A stretch of DNA of 64,000 bases from Saccharofermentans sp. GTDB taxonomy: Bacteria > Bacillota > Clostridia > Saccharofermentanales > Saccharofermentanaceae. Made by a program: the position numbers and the translations under genes. The DNA is taken from NCBI GenBank assembly GCA_024403795.1, contig JAKSRD010000002.1:57034-121033 (forward strand). Direction: 5' to 3'. The notes beneath the pieces were generated by a model. The model was not told where the DNA came from and did not search any database. It saw only the letters and a list, made by a program, of their open reading frames with translations. Shown here piece by piece: positions 10,501 through 18,072 of this stretch (position 1 is the first letter of the stretch; the number at the start of each line of letters is the position of its first letter).

Positions 10501-11050
10501 CGATACAGAGGTTTACTCCAACACAGGCGGACAGGCTTCCAAGTCTACACCTCAAGGTGCTGTTGCTCAGTTCGCTGCAGGCGGTAAGCACGTTAAGAAG
10601 AAGGACCTCGGCATGATGGCTATGAGCTATGGTTATGTTTACGTTGCACAGGTTGCAATGGGTTCAGACAAGAACCAGCTCATCAAGGCTTTCACAGAGG
10701 CTGAGGCTTACCAGGGACCTTCACTCGTTATCTGCTATGCTCCTTGTATCAACCATGGTATCAAGGGCGGCCTTAAGGTAGCTCAGAACAGAGAGAAGGC
10801 TGCTGTTGAGTGCGGTTACTGGCACCTCTTCAGATTCAACCCTTCACTCGCTGCTGAAGGCAAGAATCCTTTCACACTCGATTCTAAGGAACCTACAGGC
10901 GACTTCTATGAATTCCTCAAGGCAGAAGTACGTTACAACTCACTCTACAAGAAGTATGATGCTGAAGTTGTTGACGGTCTCTTCGACAGATGCTATAAGG
11001 ATTCAAGAGATCGTTATGCTTCTTATGTTAAGAAGGCTACAGAAGCTTAA
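7547..11050 (+). CDS. nifJ: Pyruvate:ferredoxin (flavodoxin) oxidoreductase
   Basis: The 1167-residue single-chain PFOR oxidises pyruvate with CoA to acetyl-CoA and CO2 and passes electrons to ferredoxin or flavodoxin in the cytosol. Domain order is complete: N-terminal TPP-pyrimidine domain (YPITPSSPMAD), CoA/domain II, gamma domain, an insert with two 4Fe-4S motifs (CIQCNQCSIVCP near residue 689 and CLSCGICVESC near 741), the proximal cluster motif CAGCGE near 807, and the TPP-diphosphate motif GDGWAYDIGYGG near 958 with EVYSNTGGQASKSTP. The start has AAAGGAGATC. Codon choice is strikingly uniform (CTC, ACA, GCT, AAG), as for very highly expressed genes. With pta-ackA at 59-62 kb it supplies the acetate/ATP branch of fermentation. 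Confidence 0.97.
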   Translation: MAELTKKTMDGNEAAAYTSYAFTENAAIYPITPSSPMADHTDQWAQQGRKNIFGQTVNIVEMESEGGASGAVHGSLATGALTTTYTASQGLLLMIPNMYKIAGELLPCVFHVSARALAAHALNIFGDHADVYACRQTGFAMLCSNSVQEVADLAAVAHLASIKTRVPFLHFFDGFRTSHEIQKIEVIDYETLGSLVDYDAIKEFRKRSLSPNHPTLRGTAQNPDIYFQGREASNPFYLAVPEQVQYYMDKINEIRGTDYKLYNYYGAADADRLIIAMGSVCETAEEVIDFLNAHGEKVGLLKVHLYRPFAADKLLAAIPASVKAIAVLDRTKEPGSYAEPLFLDVAAAYVGKNAPKLIGGRYGMGSKDTTPETILAVYKELKKDQPKERFTIGIDDDVTFLSLDCSESIEVAGEGTVQARFWGLGADGTVGANKNSIKIIGDHTDKYAQAYFSYDSKKSGGITISDLRFGDTPIRSTYLINKADFVACHNQSYVYEYDMLSTLKPGGTFLLNTQWTREELEERLPGSMKRYIANNNIKFYTLDAVAKAKEIGLGGRINTICQSAFFKLSGILPVEQAVDYMKKAALKSYGKKGDDIVQMNYAAIDAGVDAVVAVDIPDSWKTAEDQPVEKKQVPEFIEKVVRVMNRQEGNSLPVSTFVGMEDGTFPQGTAAYEKRGTAVDIPVWDASKCIQCNQCSIVCPHAAIRPFLLTEEEAANAPFESKQGMKPYDNFKFRIQVSAMDCLSCGICVESCIAKEKAITMAPLKDNLKEAENWDYCVALSHKDNPMAKANVKGSQFEQPLLEFSGACAGCGETPYAKLLTQLFGDRMQISNATGCSSIWGGSAPSMPYTTNYKGFGPAWGNSLFEDNAEHGLGMYLGYKQLRSRAKMLTENVVASTSSADLKAAAQAWLDGFNSGDNTRELADALAAALKAEGSDDAKKALEYEDFFMKRSQWIIGGDGWAYDIGYGGLDHVLATGEDVNVLVLDTEVYSNTGGQASKSTPQGAVAQFAAGGKHVKKKDLGMMAMSYGYVYVAQVAMGSDKNQLIKAFTEAEAYQGPSLVICYAPCINHGIKGGLKVAQNREKAAVECGYWHLFRFNPSLAAEGKNPFTLDSKEPTGDFYEFLKAEVRYNSLYKKYDAEVVDGLFDRCYKDSRDRYASYVKKATEA

Positions 11051-11087
11051 TCTCTGACATAAGTAACTGATCTGACTGATCGAAAAT

Positions 11088-11123
11088 GCCGGCATGACCT
11101 ATATGGTCATGCCGGTTAATTTT
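11088..11123 (+). terminator. Terminator after nifJ
   Basis: An 11-bp perfect stem CCGGCATGACC/GGTCATGCCGG (11089-11099 with 11105-11115), a 5-base loop TATAT, then TTAATTTTG. Confidence 0.8.
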
Positions 11124-11177
11124 GTCCTCAAAACCAAAACAATAACTCAACCTTTAACCGTTAGAGCCGATTAAACA

Positions 11178-11186
11178 TGCTATAAT
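11178..11186 (+). promoter_or_regulatory. Extended -10 promoter of the dnaD operon
   Basis: TGC followed by TATAAT (TATAAT at 11181-11186) matches the extended -10 consensus TGnTATAAT. No good -35 is seen. It lies about 38 bases upstream of the DnaD-like start and would drive dnaD, the loader ATPase, acpS and the SH3 gene. Confidence 0.5.
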
Positions 11187-11223
11187 TAGCAGAGCAAATT
11201 CAGGAAGTGAGCCACATTGATTT

Positions 11224-12288
11224 ATGAGTACGGATAGAGGCAATGAAGATTTCTCCAAGCTGTTGATTAGTGACAGCCTTTTGCCGGATATTTTTCTCGT
11301 CAGATATGCGCAGGAATTAAGCAAGAATGCCCTGCTTGTATATTTGTGGCTTAACATGACCGATAAGAGTAACGGATTCGATGAGGTTACCGTTAAGAGA
11401 TTCAAGATCATCCCTGATGAAGAAGTATCACAGACCCTGGCTGAACTTATGGCAGCCGGGCTAATCAACCGCAAAGATAAGACTTTTGTCTTTGATGACA
11501 TCAAGCTGCGCGAAGTCGGTGAATACATACAGGCAGTCAAGGCTCGCGGTGAAGATCCTGAGATTACGGGACTCATGAGTGACGAGAAGGAGAGAAAGCT
11601 CCTGGCAGATTCGATCTCATCGACATTCTATCAGGGTGAGATCCCTTATATTTTCTACAGACTCATAGATAAGTGCCTGTATGAGTATAAATTTGACGGA
11701 AGAGTCTGCTATAAGCTTTTCGAAGAGGGATATGATCAGTCGATCCACAGATCTATCACGTTAATGGAGAAGATGGCTCTGGCTTGGTATCAGAACGGAT
11801 ATACGGACGTTAAGAGTCTTGAGAAGCAGCTCGAGATCAATAAGAGAACCCAGAAGTTGATCAAGCTCACAGGCAAACTCATGCGCAAGAGACTTAACGG
11901 TCTTGATCTTGACAGAGTCAAGAGTTGGGCAGAAGACCTGAATGCTACGGAAGAGCTTGTCACACAGGCTTTCAAAGAGAATGATTACAGAAGCAATCTT
12001 ACATTGAAGAATGTAGGTGATACGCTTACTAAGTGGCACGATCAGGGCGTTACGACAGTTGAAGAAGCCGTAATGTTCAGCGAAGAGGAGCATAAGGAGA
12101 ATAAGCGTAAAGCTACCAGAAAGAAAGCAGGTTCCGGTGTTGCTTGGCGTACCGGTGCAGAAGCGGGAATAGGTGAGTCTTTGCCCGAAGCCGGAGGTGA
12201 CAACAAGCCTTCCGCGGATACGGAGCCTGAAGACGATATACCTGATGATATCCTTGATATGTTTGGAGATTCAGATGAAGACGATTAA
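11224..12288 (+). CDS. DnaD-domain replication initiation protein
   Basis: The 354-residue protein has an N-terminal winged-helix-like region (about 1-100), a middle segment and a C-terminal DnaD/DnaB2-type helical domain (about 175-275, containing MALAWYQNGY and LTLKNVGDTL), followed by a Lys-rich then acidic disordered tail ending IPDDILDMFGDSDEDD. DnaD-type proteins act with DnaB and DnaI in loading the replicative helicase in Firmicutes. The next gene, a DnaC/DnaI-like ATPase, overlaps by 14 bases, which supports the role. The ribosome site is weak: AGGAAGTG lies about 15 bases upstream of the ATG, and no better in-frame start was found. Confidence 0.82.
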   Translation: MSTDRGNEDFSKLLISDSLLPDIFLVRYAQELSKNALLVYLWLNMTDKSNGFDEVTVKRFKIIPDEEVSQTLAELMAAGLINRKDKTFVFDDIKLREVGEYIQAVKARGEDPEITGLMSDEKERKLLADSISSTFYQGEIPYIFYRLIDKCLYEYKFDGRVCYKLFEEGYDQSIHRSITLMEKMALAWYQNGYTDVKSLEKQLEINKRTQKLIKLTGKLMRKRLNGLDLDRVKSWAEDLNATEELVTQAFKENDYRSNLTLKNVGDTLTKWHDQGVTTVEEAVMFSEEEHKENKRKATRKKAGSGVAWRTGAEAGIGESLPEAGGDNKPSADTEPEDDIPDDILDMFGDSDEDD

Positions 12289-13171
12289 TGAGCTGATCAG
12301 GGAGAGCCTCACAGAGGTAAAAGCTGCACGGGAGATACGTCGCGAAGAGCGGATCAAGCGTGTCTATGAAGAGTTTCCCGAACTAAAGAAGCTTGATGAA
12401 GAGATAGTGAATCTCAGGGGAAGCAGATTCATTGCCGTTATAGACGGTGATGAACCGCTGGTCAAGCGTTTGGATATTTCCATAGAAGAATATCAGGCTA
12501 AGCGCGAGAGATTTATTAAGCTTAATAAGATAGATCCCGATTTTGACGAAGAACAGTGCATATGTGATAAGTGTGAAGATACGGGTTATACCAAGGGTTC
12601 CGACGGTACGGTCAAGGTGTGTTCATGTAGGAAGAAGGAACTTGAATCAAGCTACGAGTTCGGCGGAATGGGTGACTATACATCTTATAAGATGAAGAAT
12701 TACAGGGACGATTATCTTGGAGATGCCGCAAACCGTAAGAAGATCAAGAATCAGATCCTTAAGGTAATGCTGGGAATGACGGACAATACAGAAGCGAATT
12801 CATTGTGGGTTTATTCATCAGTGCCGCAGACAGGTAAGACTTTCCTTGCAGTATGCGTATGCAAGACGGCGATCAATCTCGGCAAGGGCGCATATTATGC
12901 CAAGTGTGAGGATCTGAATTCCATCGGATCGGATACATTAGAAGACATCAAGAGGATCGATTTCCTGGTATTAGACGATTTTGCAGATTCAGTTACACTG
13001 AACCCGGCTTTGGCATCAGTTCTGAACAGCATTCTTGAGGTGAGGATAGCTGCCAAGCTTCAGACGATCCTTGTAACGTCCTTCTCTAGAAGCGAGCTTG
13101 TAAGTAAGTGCGACATGAGAATAAGCGGTAAGCTTTCCAAGGCCGGACTGATCTCGAAGGAAAGCAGGTAA
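12275..13171 (+). CDS. DnaC/DnaI-like helicase-loader ATPase
   Basis: 298 residues when started at the ATG 12275, which has GGAG six bases upstream and overlaps the DnaD gene. An N-terminal coiled region is followed by a cysteine motif CICDKCEDTGYT...CSC (about residues 90-110) of the kind that binds zinc in DnaI, then an AAA+ P-loop (VPQTGKTF, about 187-194) and Walker B (FLVLDDFAD, about 230-238). The P-loop lacks the usual first glycine pattern GxxGxGKT, reading S-V-P-Q-T-G-K-T. It is expected to load the replicative helicase together with the DnaD protein. The C-terminus reaches an arginine-rich end typical of the family. Confidence 0.82.
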   Translation: MKTINELIRESLTEVKAAREIRREERIKRVYEEFPELKKLDEEIVNLRGSRFIAVIDGDEPLVKRLDISIEEYQAKRERFIKLNKIDPDFDEEQCICDKCEDTGYTKGSDGTVKVCSCRKKELESSYEFGGMGDYTSYKMKNYRDDYLGDAANRKKIKNQILKVMLGMTDNTEANSLWVYSSVPQTGKTFLAVCVCKTAINLGKGAYYAKCEDLNSIGSDTLEDIKRIDFLVLDDFADSVTLNPALASVLNSILEVRIAAKLQTILVTSFSRSELVSKCDMRISGKLSKAGLISKESR

Positions 13172-13181
13172 CTCTTCAGCG

Positions 13182-13577
13182 ATGAATGTACACTGCGGAG
13201 TAGATATAGTTGATGTCTCCAGATTCGTTAAGATCCTGGAAGAAGACAATAAGCCTTATATCGATAAGTGTTTCACGGAAGATGAGATACGCTATTGTTT
13301 TACGGCAAAAGCCGTGAAGGCACGTGCTGAGCGCTTGGCTGCAAGATTTGCGGCTAAGGAAGCGGTTGGGAAGGCACTCGGAACCGGTGTCATGACAGAA
13401 GGTATCGGTCTGCGTGATATTGAAGTTATTAAGAATGAGAAAGGTGCACCGGATGTAAAGCTTACGGGTGCAGCCAAGGAACATGCCGAGTTGTTGGGTG
13501 TGTGTTCCATATCTCTCAGTCTGTCTCATGACGGCGGAATGGCTGTCGCTAATTGCGTTATGCTGTCGGAGAAGTGA
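13182..13577 (+). CDS. acpS: Holo-[acyl-carrier-protein] synthase
   Basis: The 131-residue cytosolic enzyme transfers 4'-phosphopantetheine from CoA to apo-ACP, activating fatty-acid synthesis. The two conserved blocks are present: CGVDIVDVSRF near the N-terminus (metal-binding Asp) and RFAAKEAVGKALGTG (metal-binding Glu and CoA-binding Lys), with the C-terminal HDGGMAVANCVM strand. Length is normal. It lies ten bases after the loader ATPase and one base before the next gene, so it is translated from the same transcript. The start codon has only a modest GCAGGTAAC ribosome site. Confidence 0.95.
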   Translation: MNVHCGVDIVDVSRFVKILEEDNKPYIDKCFTEDEIRYCFTAKAVKARAERLAARFAAKEAVGKALGTGVMTEGIGLRDIEVIKNEKGAPDVKLTGAAKEHAELLGVCSISLSLSHDGGMAVANCVMLSEK

Positions 13578-13578
13578 C

Positions 13579-14832
13579 ATGAAGAGACAGATAAAGGCGG
13601 ACAAGAAGAATACCGCAAGATTGTTCGGGAATAATGAGAAGCAGATAATAGGCGAAGACATAGCGCCTAAGACGGTAAGACACGTTGAACGCACTATAAA
13701 ACTTCCTTTTATTGATAATGTTGATGAAGGCAGCGAGCAGTACGGCAGCGCGGAAAATATGCAGGATAAGTGGGGACTGTCCGAGAAACAGGCAACACTT
13801 CAGATCGTGCGCAAGAGAAGACTTATCAGCCTGGGTATTGCATCTGCGGCATTCATCCTTTTGGTCGTGGGCGTGTTCTATATACTTCCGAGAGTTTTGC
13901 CGGAAGTATTCAAGGGAACAAATATCGAACTCTTCGTTGAGCCGGTAGTTAATCTTGATTACGACGATCCTGATTATCGTGTCGTTAAAGAAAGCACGGT
14001 GGCCCTCATGTCGCTTCCGGAGCCTGATTCGAGAAGGATAGCCGAAGTGCTCTATAACGAGCCGGTAAAGTACATTCAGGACAGTAAGAACGGTTATTGC
14101 AAGATAAAGACTTCTGACGGCCTGACCGGATATGTGAAGGCAACAAGCCTGATAGATGACACAGATTCGATCGAACCGGACATCCATCAGTATAAGCTGA
14201 TCGTCTCGGATCCTTCGAAGAACATCATGACGCATGCGAGCAACGGAACCTTGATAAAGAAGGTAATGATGAATACCGTTTTATATGCCGATGTTAAGCG
14301 AGAAGGTGTTTATCAGGTAGCCCTTCCGGGCGGAGACAACGGCTGGATAGGTTCTTCCGGTGTGATCGAACTGTCAACTAGAGCAGAGACGGAGGAAGTC
14401 TCCAGCAGATACTTTGTAAGTTCGGTGCTTACATTTGTTAATGCCAAGTATATTGAGAACGGAATGTCGATTGACGGTGCTTCGGTAAACGGTGCGGTAT
14501 TTGTTTGTGCTGAGATCAACGGAATTGAGATCCCGAGAACAATGGAGGAACAGGCAAAGGCCGGTGTGGAGGTTATACCGGAGCCGGATGCCGTTACGGG
14601 AGAGATCACGATCGATCAGATCCTGCCGGGTGACATAATCTTTCTCTCGAGTCCGAAGCATGCTCCGGGAGATAAAGAGATCTACGAGATGGCCGTATGT
14701 ACCGATACAGGCACGCTGTTTATGATGTCTCCGGCAAGAACTACGGTAAGACTCAGGAGCTTCGAATCCGGAGATGATATCTGTGACAGAATAATCACGA
14801 TACGAAGAATTTTTAATAGTAAAGTAAAGTAA
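13579..14832 (+). CDS. Membrane-anchored SH3-domain protein with NlpC/P60-like domain lacking the catalytic Cys
   Basis: Started at ATG 13579 (GGAGAAG upstream, one base after acpS), the protein has 417 residues: a Lys/Arg-rich cytoplasmic N-terminus, one membrane helix at about residues 83-106, two bacterial SH3-like domains (about 135-195 and 205-270), and a C-terminal region whose layout follows NlpC/P60 endopeptidases (FVNAKYIENGMSIDG, then IPRTMEEQAKAG, then ILPGDIIFL). Where active enzymes have DCSG, this one reads SVNG, and the expected HVGIY motif reads YEMAV, so Cys and His are both absent. I infer a cell-wall-binding pseudoenzyme. An alternative is that the C-terminal fold is unrelated and the resemblance is superficial. 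Confidence 0.72.
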   Translation: MKRQIKADKKNTARLFGNNEKQIIGEDIAPKTVRHVERTIKLPFIDNVDEGSEQYGSAENMQDKWGLSEKQATLQIVRKRRLISLGIASAAFILLVVGVFYILPRVLPEVFKGTNIELFVEPVVNLDYDDPDYRVVKESTVALMSLPEPDSRRIAEVLYNEPVKYIQDSKNGYCKIKTSDGLTGYVKATSLIDDTDSIEPDIHQYKLIVSDPSKNIMTHASNGTLIKKVMMNTVLYADVKREGVYQVALPGGDNGWIGSSGVIELSTRAETEEVSSRYFVSSVLTFVNAKYIENGMSIDGASVNGAVFVCAEINGIEIPRTMEEQAKAGVEVIPEPDAVTGEITIDQILPGDIIFLSSPKHAPGDKEIYEMAVCTDTGTLFMMSPARTTVRLRSFESGDDICDRIITIRRIFNSKVK

Positions 14833-14852
14833 TAAAATCCGTAAAAAACTTG

Positions 14853-14881
14853 TTGCAACATTAATGTTGATGTGGTATTAT
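14853..14881 (+). promoter_or_regulatory. Promoter of rpmB
   Basis: TTGCAA (14853-14858) and TATTAT (14876-14881) with a 17-base spacer, 36 bases before the L28 start codon. Confidence 0.7.
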
Positions 14882-14916
14882 TCATAGGCATTTGAATTCT
14901 AATAGGAGGTGTTTGC

Positions 14917-15114
14917 ATGGCTAAGTGTGAAGTATGCCAGAAAGATATGTTCTTCGGCAGAAAGATCAGAATTACGCGTTCGCAGATTTCGCGTCGCGCA
15001 CTCACAACGCAACAGGCTAACGTACACAGAGTTAAGGTTGTTGTTGACGGCACCCCCAAGTCAATGAACGTTTGCACGCGTTGCCTTCGTTCAGGCAAAG
15101 TAGAGAGAGCGTAA
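14917..15114 (+). CDS. rpmB: 50S ribosomal protein L28, zinc-ribbon form
   Basis: The 65-residue protein begins MAKCEVCQKD and ends with CTRCLRSGKVERA, giving two CxxC pairs that bind zinc (the C+ form of L28). It is part of the large ribosomal subunit. A strong AGGAGG site precedes the ATG, the promoter upstream is near consensus, and a terminator follows about 27 bases after the stop, so it is a single-gene unit. Confidence 0.96.
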   Translation: MAKCEVCQKDMFFGRKIRITRSQISRRALTTQQANVHRVKVVVDGTPKSMNVCTRCLRSGKVERA

Positions 15115-15140
15115 GCTTTTTCGCCAAAGAACAGATAACG

Positions 15141-15170
15141 AGAGGTTGTCCTTATGGGATAACCTCTTTT
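15141..15170 (+). terminator. Terminator after rpmB
   Basis: AGAGGTTGTCC and GGGATAACCTCT pair around TTAT, followed by TTTATTTTG. Confidence 0.8.
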
Positions 15171-15199
15171 ATTTTGCTTTTTATATGCATCGAAAACAA

Positions 15200-15231
15200 A
15201 ATCCCCGAGTTAATCAGATCACTCGGGGATT
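15200..15231 (-). terminator. Terminator of serS
   Basis: An 11-bp stem AATCCCCGAGT/ACTCGGGGATT with a 10-base loop. On the minus strand it is followed by TTTGTTTTCG and lies 24 bases beyond the serS stop. Confidence 0.8.
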
Positions 15232-15254
15232 TATAAACTGAATTATTGAACCGA

Positions 15255-16544
15255 TTACTTCTTGGGAAGCTCGATAACGGATTTGCCGCCCATATAAGGT
15301 CTCAGAGCTTCAGGGATCCTTACGGAGCCGTCTTCGTTGAGGTTGTTCTCGAGGAAAGCGATAAGCATTCTCGGCGGTGCAACACATGTATTGTTAAGTG
15401 TGTGTGCAAGGTAAGTACCTTCGCTGCCTCTGATCCTGATCTTAAGACGTCTGGCCTGTGCATCACCGAGGTTAGAGCATGAGCCGACTTCGAAGTACTT
15501 CTTCTGTCTGGGTGACCATGCTTCAACATCGCAGGACTTAACCTTGAGGTCAGCAAGATCTCCGGAGCAGCACTCGAGTGTTCTTACCGGAATATCAAGT
15601 GAACGGAAATAATCGACGGTATTCTTCCAGAGCTTTTCATACCACATCTTTGAGTCTTCGGGCTTGCAGACGACGATCATCTCCTGCTTCTCGAACTGAT
15701 GGATCCTGTAAACACCACGTTCTTCGATTCCGTGAGCACCTACTTCTTTACGGAAGCAAGGGGAGTAGGAGGTAAGAGTCTGAGGCATTTTATCTTCATC
15801 TGTGATCGTATCGATGAACTTACCGATCATTGAATGCTCTGATGTACCGATGAGATAGAGATCCTCTCCTTCGATCTTATACATCATGTTCTCCATCTCG
15901 GAAAAGCTCATAACACCGTCAACGACGGAAGATCTGATCATGTAAGGCGGAATGTAATATGTGAAGCCGCGGTCGATCATAAAGTCTCTTGCATAAGAGA
16001 GGCACGCAGAATGAAGTCTTGCGATGTCACCCTTCAGATAATAGAAACCATTACCTGAAGTCTCTCTGGCCTGATCAAGTTCGATGCCGTCAAGCTTCTC
16101 CATGATGTCAACATGATAGGGAACCTCAAAATCAGGAACAAAAGGTTCGCCGAACTTCTCGATCTCAACGTTCTCTGAATCATCTTTTCCGATCGGAACG
16201 GAAGGATCGATGATGTTAGGGATGATGAGCATGATCTTGCGGATCTCTTCTTCAAGCTGAGTCTCTTTCTGAGAGAGGGCAGTAATCTCATCACCGATAT
16301 CAGCAACCTGCTTCTTGACCTCTTCAGCTTCTTCCTTTTTGCCCTGGCCCATAAGTGCACCGATCTGCTTGCTGACTTTATTGCGCTGAGCTCTGAGGCT
16401 TTCTGCACGGGTCTTGCAGTCACGGTATTCAACATCAAGTGCGATTACTTGATCTACCAAGGGAAGCTTATCATCCTGAAACTTGTTCTTGATGTTCTGC
16501 TTTACGATGTCCGGATTTGTTCGTAAAAATTTAATGTCGAGCAT
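15255..16544 (-). CDS. serS: Seryl-tRNA synthetase
   Basis: The 429-residue cytosolic class II synthetase charges tRNA-Ser. It has the N-terminal antiparallel coiled coil that contacts the long variable arm (about residues 30-105, LRAQRNKVSKQIGALMGQG), motif 2 (SPCFRKEVGAHG...YRIHQFEKQE) and motif 3 with C-terminal TLNNTCVAPPRMLIAFLEN. Length is standard. The ATG has AGAGGTGAC seven bases upstream. The leader is short and no T-box is visible, so control by uncharged tRNA through a T-box is unlikely. The upstream gene on the same strand ends about 55 bases away. Confidence 0.97.
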   Translation of the reverse strand: MLDIKFLRTNPDIVKQNIKNKFQDDKLPLVDQVIALDVEYRDCKTRAESLRAQRNKVSKQIGALMGQGKKEEAEEVKKQVADIGDEITALSQKETQLEEEIRKIMLIIPNIIDPSVPIGKDDSENVEIEKFGEPFVPDFEVPYHVDIMEKLDGIELDQARETSGNGFYYLKGDIARLHSACLSYARDFMIDRGFTYYIPPYMIRSSVVDGVMSFSEMENMMYKIEGEDLYLIGTSEHSMIGKFIDTITDEDKMPQTLTSYSPCFRKEVGAHGIEERGVYRIHQFEKQEMIVVCKPEDSKMWYEKLWKNTVDYFRSLDIPVRTLECCSGDLADLKVKSCDVEAWSPRQKKYFEVGSCSNLGDAQARRLKIRIRGSEGTYLAHTLNNTCVAPPRMLIAFLENNLNEDGSVRIPEALRPYMGGKSVIELPKK

Positions 16545-16599
16545 AATGTCACCTCTTATATAAATAACCTTAATATTCTATTCTTAGATTCGCCATGTT

Positions 16600-17952
16600 T
16601 CAATCAGTCTCAACAGACATATCGCCGTCATAACTGCCTTCGGGATAACTGCATGACGGATCCCAAAGGATAAATTCCGTGATCCCGAGGTCATGAACTG
16701 CCTTGATCTGTGCATTGATCTCGTTATAACCGTAATTCATGTACTTGCCTTTGCCGATATATGAAGCAGTAAAAGCTTGCAGATAGGGTCTTACCGCCGT
16801 AAAGCCATCCTGCTTAAAGGTAGGCTGGCAGGCATGCAGAACGCTGTAGACCATACGGTAAGGCTCCTTGTCCGGATATTCAAAGGTGTGACCTCCGAGC
16901 ATCGTACCGCAGGCATAGTGTGAAGGATACACCATCGGACAGCAGGAATCTATCCCGGTCATTCCCAGTGTGGCAAAATCCTGACCTATTATCGCCGCAT
17001 CACCGGGTGATGTTAATACGATTCCGAAGATATCCGCCGATACCGGAATTCCGTGCGTATCCTGTATGCGGATCCTTGCTTCCTGAAGGAATCTGTTAAC
17101 CGCTTCGGATTTCTCGGGGAACTGACCTTCTTCACCGAAATAGGGCTTAACCTTATTCTGTGTTGCTCCGGCAGGGAATCTAACGTAGTCAAACTGGATC
17201 TCATCAAGACCGTGACTTGCAGCATCTAATGCGATCTCGATCAGATAATCCCAGTTGTCGGAATTATACGGACTTAAGAACGGGTTGTTACCTTCATTGC
17301 TGAACTTAACGACATTACCGGCAGCATCACAGATGGCTCTGTCGGGAAAATGCTTGGCAGCAACGCGGTCGTTGAAGGATACGATCCTTCCGATCACCCG
17401 GATATTGTTATCGTGACATTTCTTGATGATGGCATCAATATCATATGCTTCCCACACATAACCGATCTCAAGAGCCGTAGGGACCTGAGACTTATAGGGA
17501 AGACCATATTCATTCTTGAGGTCTATTACGACAGTGTTCAGCTCCGTGTTGTTACAAAGCTCTATAGCCTTATCGATGGCCGAACACGAGCCGATATAAA
17601 CGGCTTTTACTTCGAAATGTTCCGGTACGATGACCTGGTCTTCGGGGATCTCCGGTAACGGACGCCAATAACTGTCGGCGAGACTTGTTGCTTCAAGCTG
17701 CTCGGTATGGTAAACGACAGGCTCGGTGAAGGTAGCTTCCGTTGAGACCAGTGTTGCAATGACAGGCGTGCTTCCGGAAGTCTCTTTGGTATCAACGTGC
17801 CGGATTATCTTGGCAATGCCAAGAGTTACCAAACAGACCGCCAGAATGGCAGATAATGACAAAAGAGCCGTAAAGATCCGCTTGAGCTTTGCTATCTCAC
17901 TGCTGTTATCTTCGGAGCCGTTATTATTAGGTACATTACTTGTAATTAACAT
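16600..17952 (-). CDS. DUF4015 putative glycoside hydrolase, membrane anchored
   Basis: The 450-residue protein has a cytoplasmic tail rich in Asn/Ser, one membrane helix at about residues 27-50, a Thr/Glu linker, and a TIM-barrel-like domain of the DUF4015 family from about residue 105 (VKAVYIGS, VVIDLKNEYG, VIGRIVSFND, EIQFDYVRFPAG, VSADIFGIV, PMVYPSHYA, ITEFILWDPS). DUF4015 resembles glycoside hydrolases but has no experimentally fixed substrate that I can name; the Asp in QFDYVRFP is a plausible catalytic acid. ATG 17952 was chosen as start although no ribosome site precedes it; a TATAAT box ends only six bases before this codon, so the message may be leaderless. Confidence 0.82.
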   Translation of the reverse strand: MLITSNVPNNNGSEDNSSEIAKLKRIFTALLSLSAILAVCLVTLGIAKIIRHVDTKETSGSTPVIATLVSTEATFTEPVVYHTEQLEATSLADSYWRPLPEIPEDQVIVPEHFEVKAVYIGSCSAIDKAIELCNNTELNTVVIDLKNEYGLPYKSQVPTALEIGYVWEAYDIDAIIKKCHDNNIRVIGRIVSFNDRVAAKHFPDRAICDAAGNVVKFSNEGNNPFLSPYNSDNWDYLIEIALDAASHGLDEIQFDYVRFPAGATQNKVKPYFGEEGQFPEKSEAVNRFLQEARIRIQDTHGIPVSADIFGIVLTSPGDAAIIGQDFATLGMTGIDSCCPMVYPSHYACGTMLGGHTFEYPDKEPYRMVYSVLHACQPTFKQDGFTAVRPYLQAFTASYIGKGKYMNYGYNEINAQIKAVHDLGITEFILWDPSCSYPEGSYDGDMSVETD

Positions 17953-17958
17953 AGGACA

Positions 17959-17986
17959 ATTATACAACCTGTTTCCAAAAGAACAA
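17959..17986 (-). promoter_or_regulatory. Candidate promoter abutting the DUF4015 start codon
   Basis: On the minus strand TTGTTC (17986-17981) and TATAAT (17964-17959) are 16 bases apart. Transcription would begin at or next to the ATG at 17952. Confidence 0.5.
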
Positions 17987-18022
17987 TTGATTTATGGTGC
18001 ACGCGCAGTCGCACTCGTATTG

Positions 18023-18031
18023 TGGTAGAAT
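18023..18031 (+). promoter_or_regulatory. Extended -10 for the Nudix-yigZ pair
   Basis: TGG followed by TAGAAT (18026-18031) fits an extended -10, about 42 bases before the Nudix start and divergent from the DUF4015 promoter. Confidence 0.4.
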
Positions 18032-18072
18032 ACTTCTAAATATAATTGACTTTTTCGCAAAGCAGGTTTGTT

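Noticed and set aside
16545..16599. T-box leader for serS
   Set aside because: The gap to the upstream gene is about 55 bases, with no T-box sequence or antiterminator.
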